A DNA stretch of 64,000 bases from Marchantia polymorpha subsp. ruderalis (GCA_037833965.1 AP031356.1:11120501-11184500); one strand, 5' to 3'; counted from the first letter of the stretch, positions 50,775-62,780 are shown. The notes: a model not told the origin generated them from the sequence alone. Program-made: numbers and translations.

Positions 50775-52834
50775 TTCATATAACTTGAAATAATATAATA
50801 TGATAGATTAATCTTATATATCTGATTATTTATAATGATTTATTTTAGCATATTCACTTATTAACATGTTGAGTTATTCATCTATGAAATCATCATGAGG
50901 GGAATCAATAGATGGCCTCTCAACATAAACATTTACTTCGAGACCGTTGTTGGAACCACCCCAACTTTCACGTGTTGAGTAAATTAACAACAGTACTGTA
51001 TAGAATTCATCGGTTTCCTTCTAGCTTCACCTCTATGTCAGGACTAGAGTCGCCTTTGCTTACGAAAAAACGATCGCCTGGACCTCGCTAGGTGCACAGG
51101 TTATTAGTAAGCTCTACTCCAGGGAAGACGACACTGCCGAAATTAAAACACATAATCAGAGAAGCGGTTAGAGACGAGGCAAAAGTTGGAACGCATGTGA
51201 AACTCGGAAAAATAAGAAAGAATAACATGCTGCTTCTCTCGATCCTCTCCCAGATTCTCATTCAGAGGTTTGCGAGCCTCCGGTTCACATTCAACCACAT
51301 CAAGGAACGGGGGTGGCGCAGTCTTTGCTCGAAAAGAAACGAGAAAGAGAGACTCGGTCCGAATGTGACATCGAGATTTTTGACAGGCGAAGCAGCGACC
51401 GTGCACAAGAGCAGAAGTCTTCGCTCGCCTCGTTCGATGCATCGGTCAGACGATGGATCCTCGTCCTCGTCCTCGGTTACTCTCACTGGGCGTACCCACT
51501 TTCGTAGCGGTAAGCCCCAAGGAGGGTTTCTAATGTATACGGAACCGTATAAATTTAGGGCCAGAGCGTATACTTGTGCTCGTGAGTGTACGTGTACGTG
51601 TGGTATGTATTATGGGCACCGGGCAACGGGCAACGCCGCAAAGCGTAAGGGCAGAGGCGCAGGAGAAGACCGCAGGGGAAGTTTGGGTATGGGGTTGGGG
51701 CTGGGGTAGGGCTGGCTGGGGTTGAGTTAGGGTGAGAACGTGGGGGAGGCCGAAATATCGGAAGCCGGGGGTTTGTCAACGCGAGGTCACGACGGGCGGA
51801 AATGACCTGCCCGACTGACGCATGCGCCTGCGCGTGTAGAGCAGCAGTAGTTCGAGAAGGATTTTGCTGCAATTTTGGGGGTTCCATCATTAAGGCCCCA
51901 TGTCTCTTGTCCTTACGAGCCGATGTTCCCTACCGGCACTGATGCTGGCTGCTCATTCGTCCTCATCTGGCGTCGCATCCTGCCACGCGTCTCATTCCTC
52001 CCCCTCCCCCCTCGGCCAATATACGGCATCTCGCCTCATTCCGTCTCATCTCGTTTCATTTCATTTCATCCCGTCCGTCTGTCGTCCGGGACAGGGACTT
52101 ATCTTGTATCTCTGCTGCGGGACTAGGGACGGGACGGGAAGGGACGAGGCCGGTTGAGGCCCGGCGCTAGGGAGCGGGCAGAGGTTTTGCCTCTGACAGG
52201 CTACTGCTGGGCAGGCAGGCGGGCAGGATCTGGATTCGGGCACGAGAGATTCCGTGATCGAACTGCCGGGAAGTTGGTGTTCTGTGGATTTCTCATTTCA
52301 TATAATGGACAAAAGCAGGTTATTGTCTTCTTCTGAAACTAAAATCCATTCCGGGGAATTATAATGTCCACCACTTTTGTAGCTGTCTCGATCCTACCAG
52401 CGTGAGCCGCTAGATTGTCCGGACTCTCATAAGTCTAAAGGAGTCCCCAAATTGGCTGGGCATTGTAAATACGGATAACCAGATTTTTTTGACCTTTCGA
52501 GATAATGACAAAGAGCTACTCCTCGCTTTTCCATATAAATATTCACTTTTCTTAATGGTCTACACAGTGAGGCGGAATGTCAAAAAGCCCGATTTTGCAT
52601 GAAATAGTATCTGGAGAAATCATTATAAAACCCTCCTTCATATGTATCCTCATCTTCTCGGTTGCAAAGAAAAGAGAACTTGCGAATTCGCAATGTTCCA
52701 GCCTTCGGGCCCTCGAGAAATGCAGAACTGGCTATTCGTCATCTTACGGACAAAAAAGACGAGCGGGCAGAGAGAGAGACTTTGCAGCGGGCCGAACCAG
52801 CGGCGGCTCGAGTGACCGGCAACGACCCGAATTG

Positions 52835-53270
52835 GGCAGGGCGGGGCGGGGTGGGGTGGGGCGGGTAGAGAGGGAGGCCGGAAGGAAGGAAGGAAGGAAG
52901 CCAACCATCCATCCATCCGTCCAGCCATCGACATCAGTGCGGCTCGGAGGCGAAACAACCGAAGCGGGCTGGACCGGGGCGGGGACCGACGAGACAGGAC
53001 AGGACAGGACAGGAGCGGGCAGATGTAGGGGCAGGGGCAGGGGCGGGTGCAGCTGCAGCTGCCGGGCTGGCAGAGAACAGGAGCACTGCACATCGCCGGT
53101 CGTCCTTCTTTCGGTTACCGCGGCTGCCTCCCCCGCGCCTGTCGTCCCGTCCCCATGCCCATCCGCTTCGTCTCTCGATGGCAGACGAGGATGTGGGATC
53201 ATGCGAATGGGAATGGGAAGCGACTGCCGGGCAGGGGCAGGGGCAGGGGCAGGGCAGGGATGGGACGGGG
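52835..53270 (+). other. G-run clusters with quadruplex potential upstream of the WAV3-like gene
   Basis: Three separate groups of closely spaced G3-G4 runs lie on the plus strand at about 52835-52865, 53028-53047 and 53229-53270, with a fourth further upstream at about 51690-51725. All follow the G3+N1-7 pattern. Confidence 0.6.
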
Positions 53271-55340
53271 AGGTCACCAAGGCAAGGAAGGACGCATAGA
53301 ATCACATCGACATCGACTGGAGGCGCTCTCTTCGTTGTACATTCGTTCATTAATGCCAGTGACGAGGAGAGCTGCTGGGGCAGCAGCAGCAGCAGCAGCA
53401 GCTGCGGATGGAGGGAGGGAGGGAGAGGCGCAAATACGCAAGGGAAGGGAAGGGAAGGGAAGAGCAGAGAAGACAGGGCGGATCGTATGACCATTTCTTG
53501 CCAGGGGGCTTAAAATAGGAGAAGGGGGACTGGGAAGGCGGGGGATGAATTTCTTTTTGTATGTATTTGTATAGTTGCGGAAGGAAAGTGTGGGGAGCGA
53601 GATTCACTATTTTTGGATCAGAGCGTGGAAATTTTGCAGTCGGCCTTTCTTGGGCGTGGAGGGAGAGTTGGAGTGTGTGTCATGATCAGGAGCCAGGGAG
53701 GAGAGAGCGGATTTGGTGGATCTGGGGCAGAGTCAACCCTGTTGCTTGCATCAAGCGAGCGAGCGAGCAAGCAAGGAAAGACGCAAGGAGAAGGGAATGG
53801 GTTGGGTCTGGCGAGCGTCAGGCAATTCTGCGAATCATGAGCTGCAGCAGACGCAGGAGCTCCGGGGGTAGCAGCTGCGAGCTCATACACAAGCGGCGTA
53901 AGAACCAGAAGACGATGTCGTGGGACAGCTCCTGGACCCTGGTCCGGATTGCTGTGCCGAGAGCTGCCGGAGCAGAATTCGGCACAGTGCACGTGACACG
54001 TAAATTACACTTCTACAAACGTAAGCGGGTTGCTTCTTCTTCCACTTCATCCTCTCCTCCTCACCCTTCTCTTCTTCCTCTTTTGCCTCTTCTGCATCTT
54101 CTTCTCCTTGCCCCTCCCCTCCCTGGCTTCGCTTGTGCTCGGGGATTCATGGTCAAGTCAACGCCTTTTCCTCACTCCACGCACTAGGAAGCCAACAAAC
54201 CACTCTTCCTCATCAGTGTGTGTGTGTGTGTGATCCCACCCGTATGCTTCCTTCTGCTGCTTCCAGCCTTTTCCTCGCTCCGCTCTGCCTCTTTGCCCGA
54301 CCGACCTTCCTTCAAGCCCGGGACGTAATGACACTGGAGGTCGTCATGGGCTCTCGATTCGGCCGGGCTGGGCTCTGCGAACGAGGCCGGGAAGCAGGAG
54401 TCACTTATCCTTCTGGCTCTGTAAACTGAACGCTGCATAAGGTGACTCTCTTGCACGGTACGCTAAAGAGCAATGACATAGCATGTGTCAGCCTTCGCCC
54501 AATTGCATCATGCCCGGAGGGCCTGACTTTTAAGGCAGATGCCTCGTTAGCTGAATTGTGTGTTTTGACACCACCACAACGAGTCAGGCTCTTTTCATCC
54601 CGGACTGCAAATTCCTTTTGACATATTCCAACCTTTGTTGACCTGTCTGTCACTCTGTCTTGTGTTTCAGTGTTGCACCGTTGTTGTCCATCTTCCGCTA
54701 TAGCTGCAGTGTCCCAAGATTCCAGGATCACCATACGTTTCCCTCATTTTTGCTTTCCTTGGACCCAAATTCACCTCACGAAGTCATACTTTGATTAGCA
54801 GTGCATATACATACTCTTTTCTCGCCTATGCATCTAGATACCTTTGAGTATCTTAGAGGATGTACGTAATTGGATTTGGGAGCTCTTTCTATTGAGTGAC
54901 GAGATATTTAGAACTCGACTGACGACTGATGGGAAAGGGATGAATTGGGTCGAAGTATTTGATCAACAACTGATGGACAGAATGTCGCCGGTATTTCACA
55001 GTGACAGCGCTTGAAGCGAAGATCAGGAAGAGCAAAGCCCAGGTCGAAAGCGTGGTTGCGTACTTTCAGTGATATGTTTGATGGGGACTGTGAATCTAAG
55101 GATCTGCTCCGGCACGAAGTTCCGTTAGATGAGATCGTCTGCATTTTACACCGAGGACAGATAGTCGACTCATCGAAGCTGCAAGCTCTGGCTAGGTCGT
55201 ATCGCTTGTCTGCGCTGGACAAATGATGCCGGAAAGTGCCTTGGATATGGACAGATGATTCATGGGTACGTCGTGAGGAGGCCTTCAGCTCGTGTGCTGT
55301 GAGCGGGTATGGGAGTTCAGCCTTATGTTCTGGAAGAAAC

Positions 55341-55361
55341 CTTGAAAATTAAATTTTCAAG
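55341..55361. repeat. Perfect 10-bp palindrome with 1-base centre in the WAV3-like 5' region
   Basis: CTTGAAAATT, A, AATTTTCAAG, ending 25 bases before the proposed start codon at 55387. If transcribed it would form a hairpin in the leader. Confidence 0.9.
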
Positions 55362-55386
55362 TGCAAAAGTGAAAAAGTAGCGGACC

Positions 55387-58300
55387 ATGTTCGTGCAAAC
55401 ATTGAGTGCTTGGGTGTCTGTGAGAAGGTCCGAAAATAACAGTGGTAGTACCTCTCCGAGTCCCCCTTTAGCAGCAAATAGTGGGTGGAGGCGTGCACGG
55501 ACACTGATGGGATTCAACGCTTGCACATCTGCGCAACGGGATCCAGACGATGATCCACCCTTTCAACCGGATGTAGATGCACCTAGCACTGAAGCAGCCC
55601 CAGAGATCAGTGCGCCGGAACAGGCATTGTCACAATCTTCGATGTCACCGAGTTCTATAGCTTCCACAGCTCCAGCTACACCCAATCGGTCCCCGTCTCG
55701 CCTCAATAGTATCCGTTCCAGTATAAGAATGTCTCGTGTAAGCACCACTGTAAGCCTTCTTTCTTCCCTACCCTTATGCTTCCAAATTTGCGTAGCTTGT
55801 GATGAATGTATCATTGATGTGAGTTGGTTTTGATGCCTCCATGTTTAAAATTGACGTCGTGTTGTATACTTCAACAGATGTATGTACCTTTGCAGAGAGT
55901 TTCGAAGAGTAGAGGGATATTTCTTACTTCTAAACAACTGTCCATATCCTTGTTGTCCATGTTTGTGTTGATTTCAATAACATTGCAAATCCTGAGATTT
56001 GCTCAAGACTCTAGCCTGATTTCATGTTTCTCTTCAGCGTTAGTTCTCGGATGCATTCTTCTCTCTCCAATAGGATTTCTATACTGTTATTATAGTTACT
56101 TAGGAAATTTAGCAGGAAGAAATTCACATCTCTGCAAAAAATTCACAAGTTCTCTTTTCGTTAGAAATCTCCTTGGTAAGTCTACGCCTGTCGAACGCTT
56201 GCTTATTTGCATCCAAAGTTTCCTATAAATGTGTTTGTTCTCTTGAAAGTATTGTTGTCCCCTGCGAAGTCAATTAAGTGTAAAGTGCGGACTGAGTATG
56301 CTCCTCGGTCTATGATGCTGGATATATGTCGTCATCTGTTTCATCCGAAGGCGAATAAACGAGATTTCTGATTCCGTGGGGATGACTGGATTGAAACGCA
56401 GAGTACCTGTGCTATCTGTTTGGAGAGTATGAAGGCAGGTCAAGGGCAAGCTCTTTTCACGGCGGAGTGTTCTCATACCTTCCACTTTTCGTGCATCGCT
56501 TCGAATGTGCGACACGGAAACCTCGTCTGTCCAGTTTGCCGTGCAAAGTGGAAGGAAGTTCCCTGGCAAGCACCTGTAGATTATTCTCCAAAAGATCACA
56601 TACATCGACCTTCGATGTCAAACGGAAGTCTCAGTCGTCCCAGTCCCAGGAGAAGTCAGCATGTCCCAGGCTCCAGGTAAGGTCTGAAAGCCATCACCTA
56701 TTTCTTTCAACTAGTTGCGACTGTCACTCATCTTCACAACATTGAGTGCTCTACCCGGCCAATCCTGTCTATATCAATACTACCAATACACTCAATCTAT
56801 TTGGGCTCATGTGGCTGTCAACTCTGTCGATCTTGGCCAACTCCAACAGTTTTGTAGATTGTGAAAGAAGCGATCATTTGCATGCTTTCTAGTGGATTTT
56901 TACGTGTCAGTGCTCATATTCTTGGGAGTAATCTACCCTCTCACGTCACTTTCATTGGAGCACACATATCCAGATGTGCTAACCTTATTTCCCATCAGTG
57001 TTATGACCGTTGACGGGTGCACTCACGTTCATTTACCTGGATTCTTTTCAGACATTCTCCAAGCTCGTCTCCTCGACGTGGAACCGAAGACTCACTTGGA
57101 GAGGAGGAAGAGGAGCATAGGCGAGTAGATCCGGTGCTACGGATCTTGGATGAGTCCATAGCCAATGCTCGAGGGGTTCGTCGAATAGGTCCCCAGGAGC
57201 CCAACATGTTCGACGATGATGAGCCCCTAAATTCCCCTTCAGGCAATACAGAACGAGATGGCAGTGAGGAACCTGTAGAACCTGTATTGTACAGGGTCTA
57301 CGAACATGGGCAAGCACAGGAGGAGAGTAGTAGCCAGAGTCCAAATGAAGATAATCAAGAGGGTGCCACAGTGGAAGAGCAGGCGAGGAGCGTGGTTCCG
57401 GAAATAAACGCTAGAGGGTACCCAGAGGTGGAAGAGCAGGTGAGGAGCGTGGTTCCGGAAATAAATGTGAGAGGGTACCCAGAGGTGGATGAAGTATCTG
57501 GATCAGAGGAGCGTCAAACCTTCACGGTGTTAGTAAATATAAAATCCGCATTAATCAATACAAGAAATCCACTGGATAATGAGGGGTGGGAATGGAGGGA
57601 TGGGATGGATGGGAATGGAGCAGAGGAAGCTCGCGATGCCAAGCTGCTCTTGGATCCAAGCTCCCGCGCGCCTCTGGACCTGGTCACGGTGTTGGACATT
57701 AGCGGTAGCATGGCAGGAACGAAGTTGCTGCTTTTAAAGCGTGCGATGGAGTTTGTTATCAGCAACTTGAGTCCGTCCGACCGCCTTTCTGTGGTGGCAT
57801 TTTCTTCTTCTGCACGGAGGCTCTTCCCTCTACGAAGAATGGTGGAGGAGGGTCGACAACTGGCACTTCGGTGTGTGGACTCACTGGTATCCACCGGTGG
57901 CACCAACATTGCTGATGGCTTGAGAAAGGGGGCCAAAGTGCTCGAGGACAGACGCATGAGAAACCCAGTGGCCAGCATCATGCTTCTCTCCGATGGGCAG
58001 GACACCTACACCATGAGCAACAGATCACATCTGCTTACACCTCTCTCGAGCAGCAACTCTCGTGGTGCCATAGATTATAGAAGGCTCGTACCTGGATCCA
58101 TTAGACATGGTTTTAGATACGGTCAAAATTCCCAAATCCCTGTACATACTTTCGGATTCGGGGCGGACCACGATGCAGCTACCATGCACTCAATATCAGA
58201 AGCATCGGGCGGGACTTTCTCCTTCATCCAAACCGAAAGTGCAGTGCAGGATGCTTTTGCTCAGTGCATCGGGGGTCTGCTCAGCGTGGTGGTGCAGGAT

Positions 58301-59385
58301 GCTCAGGTTACCATGTCTGCCGGAGCACCTGGAGTCCAGATTAGGTCCATCCAAGCAGGCAGCTACGAGAGCTCCATCCGAGACGGCGGAACACAAAGTT
58401 TGGTAAAGATTGGTGATCTTTACGCTGAAGAGGAGCGGGATATTATGGTCGATCTCCAGCTCCCACGTGCTCACAGACCGACCGGAGAGAGCACAAACAG
58501 CCCTGTAATGAGACTTCTCCGAGTGTCATGTTCATTCCGTAACCCTGTGACGCAAGCTGTGACTGATGGTCCGTTCACTGACATCACTATCAACCGACCG
58601 GAATTCGTTGACACAGCTTCGCAGACAGTGAGGTCGGAGGTGGACAGGCAGAGGAGTCGCATTCGTATCGCGCAGTCCATTGTGGACGCAGGGGCCTTGG
58701 CCGATGGTGGAGACATATCTGCTGCCCAAGAGATTCTCATCACAGCCAAGGAGAATCTGCATGGATCGCCTGCCTTTCTGGTGAGCACACAAGGGCAGAA
58801 GCCCTTGAATCCGTGTGCAGGATTCTGTGCATCCGAATCCGAATCCTCGTGGAATTTGAGTTTCAATTCTCGTCGACAGATTGTCAGTCTGAAACTTTGT
58901 ATCAAGTTGACCAGTCGAGGACTGATGCATATGCTTTGAGGTTGACCTTCTTTGGGTTGTGCTTGTAGGCCGGCGATCAACTCTGCGTGAGCTTGGAAAC
59001 GGAGCTCCTGGAGATCCAGACTAGAATGGCAAATCGTCAAATGTACGAGAGGTCTGGTCGAGCCTACATTCTGTCGGCTCAGAGTTCTCACTTTCGGCAG
59101 CGCGCAACAACGAGAGGGGATTTCAGCGAAAATCACAGCCGTGAGTATCAAACGCCGTCGATGGCGGACATGATCCTGCGCAGCCAAACCCTTCAGTCGC
59201 CGAGAGGTACACACCCAACCGCGAGTCCATCGCTGCCCATGAGCCCGACTCGGGAGCCCCGGAGGAACCATCACACAGCCCGCTCCGCCTTGAGCCCTTC
59301 TCCGTCGAGAATGCTGCACAGAGGTTCAGGCAAAGTCCAAGACTCGCACGGACACCGGGACCCGTCTCCATCCTCGAGAATTTGA
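55387..59385 (+). CDS. WAV3-like RING-H2 and VWA domain E3 ubiquitin ligase
   Basis: Four exons: 55387-55737, 56402-56676, 57052-58780 and 58969-59385. The phases match and the total of 2772 nt gives 923 residues. An in-frame TAG three codons upstream supports the ATG at 55387; related proteins begin close to the WRRAR motif, so this one has about 30 extra N-terminal residues. The RING-H2 finger at 120-163 has C120, C123, C140, H142, H145, C148, C160 and C163, with [14 protein letters not shown] after it. The VWA domain, from about 416, keeps the metal-site motif DISGS (424-428), TGGTN and LSDGQD. A Vwaint-like beta region and a helical C-terminus with RATTRGDF and [10 protein letters not shown] follow, as in the family. 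In Arabidopsis WAV3 and its homologues are RING ubiquitin ligases that control root gravitropism and auxin response. Target and role here are inferred from family only. Confidence 0.93.
57371..57484 (+). repeat. In-frame 57-bp tandem duplication in the WAV3-like gene
   Basis: Two adjacent copies, 57371-57427 and 57428-57484, are nearly identical. Each encodes 19 residues of the type [17 protein letters not shown]. They lie in the acidic linker between the RING finger and the VWA domain. Confidence 0.92.
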
Positions 59386-59636
59386 ATCAACCATAAACAT
59401 ATTTTGATACGGGCCGTATATTATTACTGAATTTGTCACTATACGCCATACACCCTGCCCCCATGGGGTCGGGCTCCTGCTTACGCCATTTCTCGAATGA
59501 GGCGATGACTGGGGTGCTGAGCAATGATGAGTGACCTTGTAGCTGTAAGTACGTTAGTCTAGTGCATCCGACGGGCTGCGAAATTCTTTTTGGAAAATTT
59601 AGTCAATAAAGAGGCTAGATTTCTGCTGTTCCGTGC
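59386..59636. other. Probable 3' untranslated region of the WAV3-like gene
   Basis: No coding frame follows the stop at 59383-59385. The A/T-richer stretch near 59390-59430 and the AATAAA at 59605-59610 would suit transcript end formation. Confidence 0.4.
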
Positions 59637-60029
59637 CTAACACGGACAGCCAATTTTGAAGCTGTACATCGTCTTTCGGTACACTTCCTCAAAACCTGCA
59701 GAAAAGTGCAATCTCGCAGCATACGCTTCACTCTCTCCTCTGGTGAGGAGCTGCGGTTTGGATGCCATATCATAGGCTTCAAACGCGATGGCGAGCACTT
59801 GAAAGTTCTGGGAGGTGCCCACTTCCTGTCGAATAACATCCAATTGTGCCGGCCTGTGAGCGAGCAACCGAGGAGTTCCTAGCCTCTCTAGCCTCTTTGG
59901 TGCGGAGCCTGCTCCGTCGTGCAAGTCTGTCATCATGTGGCCTTCAGGTTCTTCATCCAGTTCCCTCCCTCCGGGGCAAGGTGGAAACTGGAAAGCTTCA
60001 CAACCGCTCACTTCCAGCTGTACAAATTT
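59637..60029 (-). CDS. Candidate terminal exon, unknown protein
   Basis: An open frame of 130 codons plus stop begins after a plausible acceptor (tagctcactcag). It reads as well-formed protein: after KFVQLEVSGCEAFQFPP it continues to an apparently folded helical part (VIRQEVGTSQNFQVLAIAFE, then AARLHFSAGFEEVYRKTMYS). I do not recognise the family. Possible upstream exons on the same strand lie near 60100-60160 (ATAAAELLSEDVDA) and 60590-60650 (SELSTEVGRLVSEIV), but they could not be joined with certainty. It is transcribed towards the WAV3-like gene. Confidence 0.4.
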   Translation of the reverse strand, partial: KFVQLEVSGCEAFQFPPCPGGRELDEEPEGHMMTDLHDGAGSAPKRLERLGTPRLLAHRPAQLDVIRQEVGTSQNFQVLAIAFEAYDMASKPQLLTRGESEAYAARLHFSAGFEEVYRKTMYSFKIGCPC

Positions 60030-60224
60030 CTGAGTGAGCTACATATTTGAAGAGTAGAGCGTCATATTCTACTTCTCTCGGGGACCCACGGCATCGACGT
60101 CTTCTGAGAGGAGTTCGGCTGCAGCAGTTGCTTTCTCGATGATTACGAACTAGTCATTACGGTCAACTTTTTCTTCCTGGGGTCGATCGATCGAACAAGT
60201 GGACGTCTTCTTCCCACGACACAG

Positions 60225-60383
60225 GTCTACTTATGCTGGATTAAAAAAGGAGTGCCACGAGTACCGCACCATCACTACACTGTCGTGCTCGTGTCCCTCC
60301 GAGACGATGGTCTTCCAGTCGATGTGCTATTTTTCCAGCACCAGAGGAGATTCCAGCCCTCTCGCAGGGTTCGCTACCTCAAG
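60225..60383 (+). CDS. Candidate orphan internal exon, unknown protein
   Basis: An open phase-0 segment of 53 codons is bounded by a consensus-like acceptor (cccacgacacag) and donor (CTCAAG then GTAGCA). It contains HHHYTVVLVSLRDDGLPVDV and a basic end, RRFQPSRRVRYLK. No convincing partner exons were found on the plus strand, and one minus-strand frame over the same bases is also open, so strand assignment is uncertain. Confidence 0.28.
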
Positions 60384-61305
60384 GTAGCACATGGATTCAC
60401 CTGTCTGTCTGTCTGTCTATCTGAGAGCGGTGATTATACCAGTTGGGCTCTTCTTTGTCAAATCTGCTGAGTCGAAGGAAATGCTTCGCCAGCAGCAATC
60501 GGATTTCAAGCTTTCATGTTAGTGCTCCATATATGTAGGAGCGCAGGAGTGTTGTGTTCTACAGGTAGAGTCTCGGCTGTTGATACGATCTCACTGACCA
60601 GCCTTCCCACCTCGGTTGACAGCTCTGAAGAAGATGTTCTGTCGAGATTATAACGGGGTAAAATTCACCCTATAGTTCATGTTATATTTTTTTACGATCG
60701 TGGTGCTTGTCCGGCTCGAGTTCGCCGAAGGGGTTCCGAGTCCAGTCATTGTTTCGTTTGTCTTCAATGTACAGGTTTAAGCACAACATAAAGAGTGCCA
60801 GAGTTGATGAAAATTTCACAGCATCTGAAAGCTTGAGCTACTGAATTTTATACCCATTGTTATATTCTCGAATCTACCTCTTGCTTCACAGCCGTGATGA
60901 GTTGTTTTTGTAGATGAGTTGTTTTTTTTAGATCTTTCCGCTCTGCGCATCGTAAATTTATGATCTCCAGTGTAGCCAATATTCTTGCTCCGAATCTGCA
61001 AGTCTGTAATTTATCTGCCCATCTTTCTTCTACGATTTGGCTTCCAGGAGAATATCTTGGCAGAATCTTGGCGTTTGCACCCACATGTATGTCGAAGAAA
61101 CATACAAGCCTCAAGCCTGGCCTAATACTTCTGAGTTCAGGTTTTGTTACTTGGATTCTACGGCGACATCCAGATTCGTTCATCTCTAAATGTTGGAAAT
61201 GCCACGAAGAAGACTTGCAGCTTACTAAAATATACCCCACACTCGATACACATGAAACCTGTCTTCACTTGCCAAGAAAAGAGAAAGATCGATGTGGGTT
61301 ATGTT

Positions 61306-61339
61306 TCCCGGTTGCGTCTAATGTTAGACGCAACCGGGA
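61306..61339. repeat. Perfect 16-bp inverted repeat with 2-base loop
   Basis: TCCCGGTTGCGTCTAA at 61306-61321 is followed by TG and its exact reverse complement at 61324-61339. Confidence 0.95.
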
Positions 61340-61959
61340 TAATAGATTCGATAATAGACATAAGCACCTGAAGGTGTATCACCTACAGTCATTATTCTCC
61401 TACCCATTACACCTATTAACCTTTGCACATAAATAAAGAAAACCTGCTTAGTGATGATATTTAAATTTTCTTTATAAGCATAACTTTCGTTGTACATGTC
61501 ATGCGAACTTTTCAAACGTAAACTACATATAAACAAATCACAATTTAAACATGCACAGATCTGAAACCGGTGAAATCAAAGATATCAAAAAAATTTGACA
61601 TGGATTCTTGAAGACATATCAACAGTATATAAAGTTGGGGTGTTTATCAACATCAACTATCTCACATAATTAAGTCTCCTACTAACTTCTTACTGTTCAA
61701 CTAAGAGTATATTAGATGAAACACCGAAGTACTATGATGTATAATCACGACAAATAATTGATACAATGTGTTTAACGCTTGTATATCACATATTCTAGTA
61801 CGCCGTATTATATGTTTATTTATCTTGTAGCTCTTTTGATTTAACTAATCAAAACATTTGGGTGCAATTCAATGTAATTCTTAACATGATAATATCGGAG
61901 TTCTTGCTTAGAGTTTCATACATTTTCTTCTTTCTACTGCTTGAAGAAGAACTCGAGAG

Positions 61960-62045
61960 ATTTGCTTGATGGGACCCCTACGGAAAGTAATTTGCTTAAT
62001 GTGACCCCTCAGGTTTAGTTTTACCCGATGAGACCCGTGTGTGTG
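61960..62045 (+). repeat. Degenerate 30-bp repeat, about three copies
   Basis: ATTTGCTTGATGGGACCCCT at 61960 is followed 30 bases later by ATTTGCTTAATGTGACCCCT and, about 30 bases on, by a weaker copy with CGATGAGACCCG. Confidence 0.7.
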
Positions 62046-62161
62046 ACGACTGTGTGACAGCGGCCATAGTTCTTGTAACTAAGATTGATAGTTACAGTGC
62101 GGGGATTACAATCAAAGATCAATCCTTGATTATAATTTCTGGTGGATTATCACGTGGACAA

Positions 62162-62384
62162 TTATCGATTTTGCCCGAAATGTAATTTGTTGTGCTTCAA
62201 TTCTCCCGATTCTCGGATTTCTCTGTTGCCTCCCGCCTGCACACTCTTTTCATAACCCTGCGTATGCGACGAGAAGCTCGTACCGGAAAGTGATCCAAGC
62301 TCAAGTCTCGCGGTTAGCCATTTGTCGCGAACAAATAAACTCTGGATGAGCATTTCTTTGCTCTTGAACTGGGGGAGTGGCTGG
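62162..62384 (-). CDS. Weak candidate exon, unknown product
   Basis: After a pyrimidine-rich acceptor-like stretch (cactcccccag) the frame reads FKSKEMLIQSLFVRDKWLTA and continues to a stop at 62162-62164, with a possible donor at CAGG/GTTATG before that. The first 37 codons look coding; the rest is less convincing. No family was recognised. Confidence 0.22.
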
Positions 62385-62780
62385 ATACAGAATGACAAAA
62401 TAAAAACAAGTGAGTGCGATGGAAGACGAAGTCCACTCTGTCCACGGATTTGATTGCATTCTCTAAAATTCAAATCGATATTAGAACATGGGTGACGGTG
62501 CATCGTTCACAGTATCGAGCGAATAAAACAAAACCTGAAACGTAACATCAAGCAAATTGTTTTACGAAGGGTACCATGAAACAAATCTCTCTTAAGAATT
62601 CCCCTATTTTTTAGACATTTTGATACTTTGGATAAGGTAATGGATATCCAAACCACGTAACACCACAGAGAGATGGGACAGTAGTGGACTCCAACTCATA
62701 CGCTCCTTTAAATTTTACCAACTATAATGTGTGAGAGATAAAGACTAGAATGACCAGCAAGACCTGACAAACAAAGGGTC

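Larger units (their letters stand above)
48060..51000. other. Spacer with palindromes, no gene recognised
   Basis: Open frames here (for example near 48.4-49.4 kb on both strands) show no domain. Notable elements are listed separately: a G-run repeat near 50137 and three inverted repeats between 50357 and 50774. Confidence 0.45.
51000..55386. promoter_or_regulatory. G-rich upstream and 5' untranslated region of the WAV3-like gene
   Basis: The region has repeated G runs on the plus strand, CAG, GGAA, GGACA and GT microsatellites, and a CACGTG element (G-box core) near 53989. Open frames of 60-240 codons exist on both strands at once, as expected in GC-rich low-complexity DNA, and none has a domain. 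A good donor-like site (AAACGTAAGC, near 54020) suggests an untranslated first exon ending there. The long frame from 51092 starts with GTG and is not supported as a gene. Confidence 0.45.
60400..62160. other. Spacer, no gene recognised
   Basis: Frames near 60860-61240 (-) and 60960-61436 (+) overlap each other and show no domain. A perfect palindrome at 61306-61339 interrupts the plus frame. A TGTC microsatellite lies near 60403-60420 and a degenerate 30-bp triplication at 61960-62045. Confidence 0.45.

Noticed and set aside
51092..51709. 205-codon plus-strand frame upstream of the WAV3-like gene
   Set aside because: It starts with GTG, ends in G-rich low-complexity sequence, shows no domain, and overlapping minus-strand frames are also open.
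52577..53494. Several long overlapping frames on both strands
   Set aside because: They follow from GC-rich simple repeats; the translations are Pro/Ser/Arg/Gly low complexity with no domain.
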